Origin: AP-16 sp036395835
Lineage (GTDB): Bacteria; Pseudomonadota; Alphaproteobacteria; Rhizobiales; Xanthobacteraceae
Assembly (NCBI GenBank): GCA_036395835.1
Contig: DASWCW010000262.1
Location: 1 to 9,736, forward strand
Length of the DNA stretch: 9,736 nucleotides
Direction of reading: 5' to 3'
A program made the translations under genes and the position numbers. Shown one piece after another: positions 6,871-9,736 of this stretch; the stretch's first letter is position 1; each line of letters opens with the position of its first letter. The notes beneath the pieces are model-generated. The model ran no database searches and was not told the origin of the DNA. It saw only the letters and a list, made by a program, of their open reading frames with translations.

Positions 6871-6956
6871 CGAGCGCAGCGAGACACCGGGGTGGGGTTC
6901 GGCTTGCCCCACCCGAGCGCAGCGAGACACCGGGGTGGGGTTCGGCTTGCCCCACC
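6871..6956. repeat. Perfect 43-bp tandem duplication, two copies
   Basis: Copy 1 is 6871-6913 and copy 2 is 6914-6956; both begin CGAGCGCAGCGAGACACCGG and end TTGCCCCACC, and I see no mismatch between them. Each copy contains a GGTGGGG/CCCCACC stem-loop. A third copy appears to start (CGA at 6957-6959) but gives way to the next hairpin. Perfect identity suggests a recent slippage or recombination event inside the larger repeat element. Confidence 0.9.
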
Positions 6957-6978
6957 CGATCGCGCTTACGCGCGATCG
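6957..6978. repeat. Perfect 9-bp-stem hairpin, TTAC loop
   Basis: CGATCGCGC (6957-6965) and GCGCGATCG (6970-6978) are exact reverse complements around the four-base loop TTAC. It abuts the end of the second 43-bp repeat and is part of the same intergenic element. No U-run follows. Confidence 0.75.
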
Positions 6979-7084
6979 ACCGCCCCTCCGGGGAGGTAGA
7001 AGAGCGCATCCCATTGACTCCCCCGTCATCATGCCGAGAGTCGCGGGTCCTTTGCCGATACGGCTGCGGGACGCGGAGAACGGG

Positions 7085-8083
7085 ATGGCTGCCGAGAAGC
7101 TCGATGTCTTGATGGTTGGGCCGGTGATGCCGCTGATCGAGCAGGGCATCGGGCGCGCGTTCACCCTGCACAAGCTGTGGGAAGCGCCCGATCGCGAGGC
7201 GCTGATCGCACGGCTTGCGCCAGGGCTGCGCGCCATGGCGGCGGGCGGCGGCAAGCACGAGCCGATGGGCCCCGAGTTTCTCGGCCGCTTCCCGAAACTG
7301 GAGATCATCTCGAACTTCGGGGTGGGCTACGATCATGTCGATGCCAAATGGGCGGCGGCCCGCGGGATCGTCGTCACCAACACGCCCGACGTGCTCACCG
7401 AGGAGGTCGCCGATACGGCGCTCGGCCTCCTGCTGTGCACGGTGCGCGAGCTGCCGCAGGCCGAGCGCTATTTGCGCGCCGGCAAGTGGCTGCACGGCGA
7501 TTACCCGCTGACCAGGGCGACGCTGCGCGATCGCACCGTCGGCATCGTCGGGCTTGGCCGCATCGGCAAGGCGATCGCGCGCCGGCTCGATGCGTTTGGC
7601 GTCCCCGTCGTCTATCACGGCCGCCATGCGCAGCTTGGAGTGCCGTATCGGCACTATGCGAATCTGATCGACATGGCGCGCGCCGTCGACGTGCTGATGG
7701 TCGTCACGCCGGGCGGCCCCGCGACCAGGAACATGATCGACGCGAACGTGCTCGAGGCGCTCGGACCCGACGGAATCTTGATCAACATGTCGCGCGGCTC
7801 CGTGGTGGACGAGCCGGCGCTCATCGCCGCGCTCGAGACCGGCAGCATTCTCTCCGCCGGCCTCGACGTGTTCGCCAACGAGCCGCAGGTGCCGCCCGAG
7901 CTGGTGGAAATGCACAACGTGGTGCTGTTTCCCCATGTCGGCTCCGCGTCGGTCTACACCCGCGACGCCATGGGACAGCTCGTGGTCGACAATTTGCTGT
8001 CCTGGTTCGCCGGCAAGGGCGCGCTCACGCCGGTTCCGGAATGCCAGGGGATCGCAGGTCAGAAGTCGGAAATCGGCAGGTGA
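7085..8083 (+). CDS. D-2-hydroxyacid dehydrogenase, NADP-type (hydroxypyruvate/glyoxylate reductase-like)
   Basis: The 332-residue cytoplasmic enzyme interconverts 2-oxoacids and D-2-hydroxyacids. It has the Rossmann motif GLGRIG (156-161) and the full catalytic set: Arg237 in NMSRGSVVDE, Glu266 in DVFANEP and His284 in LFPHVGSAS. The substrate loop NFGVGYDHVD (77-86) is also typical. After the second cofactor strand the sequence is YHGR (177-180), with Arg instead of the usual Asp, pointing to NADP(H). This fits the GhrB / hydroxyphenylpyruvate-reductase branch. ATG 7085 is preferred because GGAG lies 6 bases upstream and MAAEKLDVLMVGP is a normal start; ATG 7031 is in frame but adds 18 unlike residues. 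The last residues (GIAGQKSEIGR) lie over an inverted repeat and look like a recent extension. It is co-directional with the aldehyde dehydrogenase but separated from it by the hairpin element. Confidence 0.92.
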   Translation: MAAEKLDVLMVGPVMPLIEQGIGRAFTLHKLWEAPDREALIARLAPGLRAMAAGGGKHEPMGPEFLGRFPKLEIISNFGVGYDHVDAKWAAARGIVVTNTPDVLTEEVADTALGLLLCTVRELPQAERYLRAGKWLHGDYPLTRATLRDRTVGIVGLGRIGKAIARRLDAFGVPVVYHGRHAQLGVPYRHYANLIDMARAVDVLMVVTPGGPATRNMIDANVLEALGPDGILINMSRGSVVDEPALIAALETGSILSAGLDVFANEPQVPPELVEMHNVVLFPHVGSASVYTRDAMGQLVVDNLLSWFAGKGALTPVPECQGIAGQKSEIGR

Positions 8084-8128
8084 CATGGGAGGGAAGCGCG
8101 CGATTTCATACTTTGGCCACTTCTGACC
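8057..8128. repeat. 10-bp inverted repeat spanning the 3' end of the hydroxyacid dehydrogenase gene
   Basis: GGTCAGAAGT (8057-8066) and ACTTCTGACC (8119-8128) are exact reverse complements 52 bases apart. The left arm lies within the last codons of the dehydrogenase and the right arm lies just before the inhibitor gene. The transcript could fold here into a stem with a large loop, but there is no U-run and the spacing is wide, so a terminator role is doubtful. Confidence 0.4.
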
Positions 8129-8160
8129 ACTGACCTATGAGCACCGACCCTGGAACGGCA

Positions 8161-8856
8161 ATGACTCCTACGCAATTCACCGCCGCGCTTCTGATCGCCT
8201 CGATCGCCAGCATGGGCATCGCGCCGCTCGCCCGCGCCCAAGGCGATACCGGCACGCCGATGATCGGCGCCTGGGAACTCTCCAATGCCGATCGCGACAA
8301 GACCTGCATCATCAACTTCAAGCTCGATGCGGCCGGTCCCGGACGCGCGCTCGAATTCCAGAAGGGCTGCGCCGAGGCCTTTCCCGAGACCCGCGACATC
8401 GTCGCCTGGGCGATCGACAAGGACGACACGCTGCGTCTGATGAACGCCAAGGGCAAAGCCATTTTCGAGCTCACCGAAGTCGAGAACGGCCTGTTCGAGC
8501 CGCTGCGTCCGGGAGAAAATCTGGTTTTTCTGCAGACGCAGGCGGCCGCCGAGGGGCGCGAGCGCACCGCCGACTTCATGTTCGGCGACTGGGCCTTGAT
8601 GCGTGGCGGCGGAAAGCCGATTTGTCAGATCAGTCTGCTCGACGTCGCGCACGACACCGAGAACTTCGACATGAAGGTGAAGCCCGGCTGCGACAGCGCG
8701 GTGACCAATTTCGCGCCGAAATCCTGGCGGATGGACCGCGGGCTGCTCCTCGTGCTCTCCGAGCGCAACGACCCGTGGCGGTTCGAGGAGGAGGAATCCG
8801 GCACCTGGCACCGCATTCCGCAAGGGCGTCAGCCGCTGCTGCTGGTGCGGCAGTAA
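8161..8856 (+). CDS. Secreted protein with two Inh/AprI-type (Omp19-like) protease-inhibitor domains
   Basis: The 231-residue protein has an export signal (hydrophobic stretch about 6-22, ending LARA before QGDTG; cleavage after residue 26) and two similar domains. Domain 1 (about 34-130) starts GAWELSNADRDKTC; domain 2 (about 138-231) starts FGDWALMRGGGKPIC. Each has a Trp near the start and a Cys pair, C49/C70 and C155/C177, with nearly equal spacing (21 and 22), matching the single disulfide of AprI/Inh inhibitors. Single-domain relatives inhibit serralysin metalloproteases in the periplasm, and Brucella Omp19 has the same fold. Whether this protein inhibits a protease is inferred. ATG 8161 is chosen because GGAA lies 6 bases upstream; ATG 8137 is in frame without a ribosome-binding site. 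The signal peptide lacks a basic N-region, which is odd. It converges on clpS with only 4 bases between stop codons. Confidence 0.82.
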   Translation: MTPTQFTAALLIASIASMGIAPLARAQGDTGTPMIGAWELSNADRDKTCIINFKLDAAGPGRALEFQKGCAEAFPETRDIVAWAIDKDDTLRLMNAKGKAIFELTEVENGLFEPLRPGENLVFLQTQAAAEGRERTADFMFGDWALMRGGGKPICQISLLDVAHDTENFDMKVKPGCDSAVTNFAPKSWRMDRGLLLVLSERNDPWRFEEEESGTWHRIPQGRQPLLLVRQ

Positions 8857-8860
8857 ACTC

Positions 8861-9163
8861 CTATTCTTCCGGCTCGGTCGTGAACAGCAGCGGATAGCCC
8901 TTGCTGCGGCCGGCTTCCGTGGCTCTCGTCGCCTTGCTCTCGGCAACGTCCTTCGCGAACACCGCGACCACGCAGGCGCCGCGCTTGTGCGCCGTGATCA
9001 TCACCCGATAGGCCTGATCCTCGTTCGTGCGGAACTCCGCCTTGAGCACCGCGACGACGAACTCGCGCGGCGTATAATCGTCATTGATGAGAATGACCTT
9101 GTGCAGGCGCGGCCGTTCCGTCTTCAGCCGGACTTTGGTGTGCGGTCTGGCGATGTCGCTCAT
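8861..9163 (-). CDS. clpS2: ClpS2-type adaptor of the ClpAP protease (N-degron recognition)
   Basis: The 100-residue cytoplasmic adaptor delivers proteins with destabilising N-terminal residues to ClpAP. After a 20-residue flexible N-terminus comes the ClpS core: HKVILINDDYTPREFVVAVL (21-40), then VMITAHKRG (54-62) and VFAKDVAESKAT. Without gaps it aligns to E. coli ClpS: Asn27/Asp28/Asp29 match N34/D35/D36 and His59 matches H66, the residues that hold the substrate amino group. The tail PLLFTTEPEE and the replacement of the HxHHHG-like segment by TAHKRG mark it as ClpS2, the second ClpS of Rhizobiales, rather than ClpS1. Position 33, equivalent to gatekeeper Met40, is Arg. ATG 9163 has GGGAG 9 bases upstream. 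No clpA is adjacent, also consistent with ClpS2. Confidence 0.93.
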   Translation of the reverse strand: MSDIARPHTKVRLKTERPRLHKVILINDDYTPREFVVAVLKAEFRTNEDQAYRVMITAHKRGACVVAVFAKDVAESKATRATEAGRSKGYPLLFTTEPEE

Positions 9164-9190
9164 CGGGCGCTACTCCCGACCAAAGTGTAG

Positions 9191-9202
9191 CTGCTCGAGC
9201 AG
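9191..9202. promoter_or_regulatory. Perfect 12-bp palindrome upstream of clpS2
   Basis: CTGCTCGAGCAG is a perfect palindrome in the 85-base gap between the radC stop and the clpS2 start, 27 bases before the clpS2 ATG. Its place between a TTTACT-like and a TACACT-like hexamer (minus strand, 13 bases apart, too short for a normal promoter) makes it at most a weak operator candidate. It could also form a small RNA stem. Confidence 0.25.
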
Positions 9203-9248
9203 AGTAAACACCTTTGCGCGTCCGGAGTTGCGCGGAGCGGCGGCCCGC

Positions 9249-9736
9249 TCAAATCAGCCCCAGCGCCTTGAAGCTCGCGTGGCCCTGGCGGCCGACGATG
9301 ATGTGGTCGTGCAGGGAAATCCCGAGCGCGCGGGCGGCTTCGACGATCTGCTGGGTCATCTCCACGTCGGCGCGCGAGGGGCTCGGATCGCCGGAGGGAT
9401 GGTTGTGCACGAGGATGAGCGCGCTCGCCGAGAGCTCGAGCGCGCGCTTGACCACCTCGCGCGGGTAGACCGGCGTGTGGTCGACGGTGCCAACCTGCTG
9501 GCGCTCGTCCGCGATCAGCTGGTTGCGCTTGTCGAGATAGAGCACGCGCAGCTCCTCCTTGTCGGCGTACGCCATGGCGGTGCGGCAATAATCGAGCACG
9601 GCCGACCAGGACGAGAGCACCGGTTTCTGGCGCAGGCCGCCGCGCAAGAGCTCGTTCGCGGCGGCCTGGACGATCTTCAGATCGGTGATCGCCTCCTCGC
9701 CGAGGCCCGCGACTTCCGCCAGCCGCGGCGGCGGGG
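9249..9736 (-). CDS. radC: RadC-family JAB/MPN domain protein, 5' end outside the window
   Basis: The visible 161 C-terminal residues begin PRLAEVAGLGEEAITDLKIV, a helix-hairpin-helix-like segment found before the catalytic-fold domain of RadC. The JAMM zinc motif follows as HNHPSGDPSPSRAD (two His, then Asp ten residues later), preceded by the typical TPVYPREVVKRAL. The end, HIIVGRQGHASFKALGLI, is the usual RadC C-terminus, so the gene is complete at its 3' end. The frame is open to the edge of the window; the TTG at 9647 is internal to the protein, not the start. Despite its name, a direct role in DNA repair is not established for the family. It precedes clpS2 on the same strand by 85 bases. 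Confidence 0.94.
   Translation of the reverse strand, partial: PPPRLAEVAGLGEEAITDLKIVQAAANELLRGGLRQKPVLSSWSAVLDYCRTAMAYADKEELRVLYLDKRNQLIADERQQVGTVDHTPVYPREVVKRALELSASALILVHNHPSGDPSPSRADVEMTQQIVEAARALGISLHDHIIVGRQGHASFKALGLI

Larger units (their letters stand above)
6841..7005. repeat. Interspersed multi-hairpin element with imperfect terminal inverted repeats
   Basis: The segment starts 3 bases after the aldehyde dehydrogenase stop. Its left end is a hairpin, CCCTCCCC-GAA-GGGGAGGG (6845-6863). The right end (about 6978-7005), read as reverse complement, gives a similar pattern of CCTCCCC, GGAGGGG and CGGTC, so the two ends form imperfect inverted repeats. Between them are further small stems: GGTGTC pairing with GACACC (6866-6887) and GGTGGGG pairing with CCCCACC (6891-6913, repeated 6934-6956). 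No protein is encoded. It resembles the GC-rich interspersed repeats common between genes in Bradyrhizobium-like genomes, and may protect or end the upstream mRNA. No U-run follows, so a classic terminator is not supported. Confidence 0.7.

Noticed and set aside
6841..7005. CRISPR array
   Set aside because: The two 43-bp repeats are directly adjacent without spacers and are part of a hairpin-rich repeat; no cas genes are present.
6935..7084. Upstream in-frame extension of the hydroxyacid dehydrogenase
   Set aside because: The frame is open through the repeat element, but the residues are unlike the family and ATG 7085 has a proper ribosome-binding site.
5312..8086. Very long open frame on the minus strand (924 codons)
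   Set aside because: It is antisense to the aldehyde and hydroxyacid dehydrogenases and runs through the intergenic hairpin element; its low-complexity Arg/His/Asp-rich translation has no family resemblance.

Overview
The window is GC-rich, gene-dense alphaproteobacterial DNA, most probably from Rhizobiales (Bradyrhizobium / Rhodopseudomonas / Xanthobacteraceae neighbourhood). The grounds are a ClpS2-type adaptor ending in the rhizobial-style tail FTTEPEE, tandem Inh/Omp19-type domains, GTCATTCCGG-type palindromic repeats, and coding style. The genus assignment is an inference.

Left end (1-704, minus strand): the 5' part of a creatininase-family amidohydrolase lies downstream of a small toxin-antitoxin (TA) locus. 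The antitoxin is intact. The ParE/RelE-type toxin is broken: it has no normal start codon and one internal frameshift. A 13-bp perfect palindrome just upstream of the antitoxin is a candidate operator.

Centre (816-8083, plus strand): a co-directional metabolic cluster. It holds a complete NMT1/ThiY-like ABC importer (binding protein, ATPase, permease; the last two overlap by ATGA), then an SDR dehydrogenase overlapping a DMT/EamA transporter by TGATG. These are followed by a GabD-type aldehyde dehydrogenase and an NADP-type D-2-hydroxyacid dehydrogenase. Import plus alcohol, aldehyde and 2-hydroxyacid oxidoreductases suggests uptake and oxidation of a small organic compound, but the substrate cannot be read from the sequence. 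Two structured repeats interrupt the series: a ~120-bp palindrome (5240-5359) before the aldehyde dehydrogenase, and a multi-hairpin element with a perfect 43-bp tandem duplication (6841-7005) after it. They may divide the cluster into separate transcripts.

Right end (8161-9736): a secreted protein with two Inh/AprI-type protease-inhibitor domains (plus strand) converges, with a 4-bp gap, on clpS2 and radC (minus strand). radC runs off the window. These look like ordinary chromosomal genes.

I see no CRISPR array, tRNA, rRNA, insertion-sequence transposase or phage gene, and no gene-free gap longer than about 250 bp. I did not find a clearly new multi-gene system. The most unusual signals are the decayed TA locus, the duplicated hairpin element, the tandem-Inh protein, the ClpS2 pocket substitution and the uncharacterised import/oxidation cluster.
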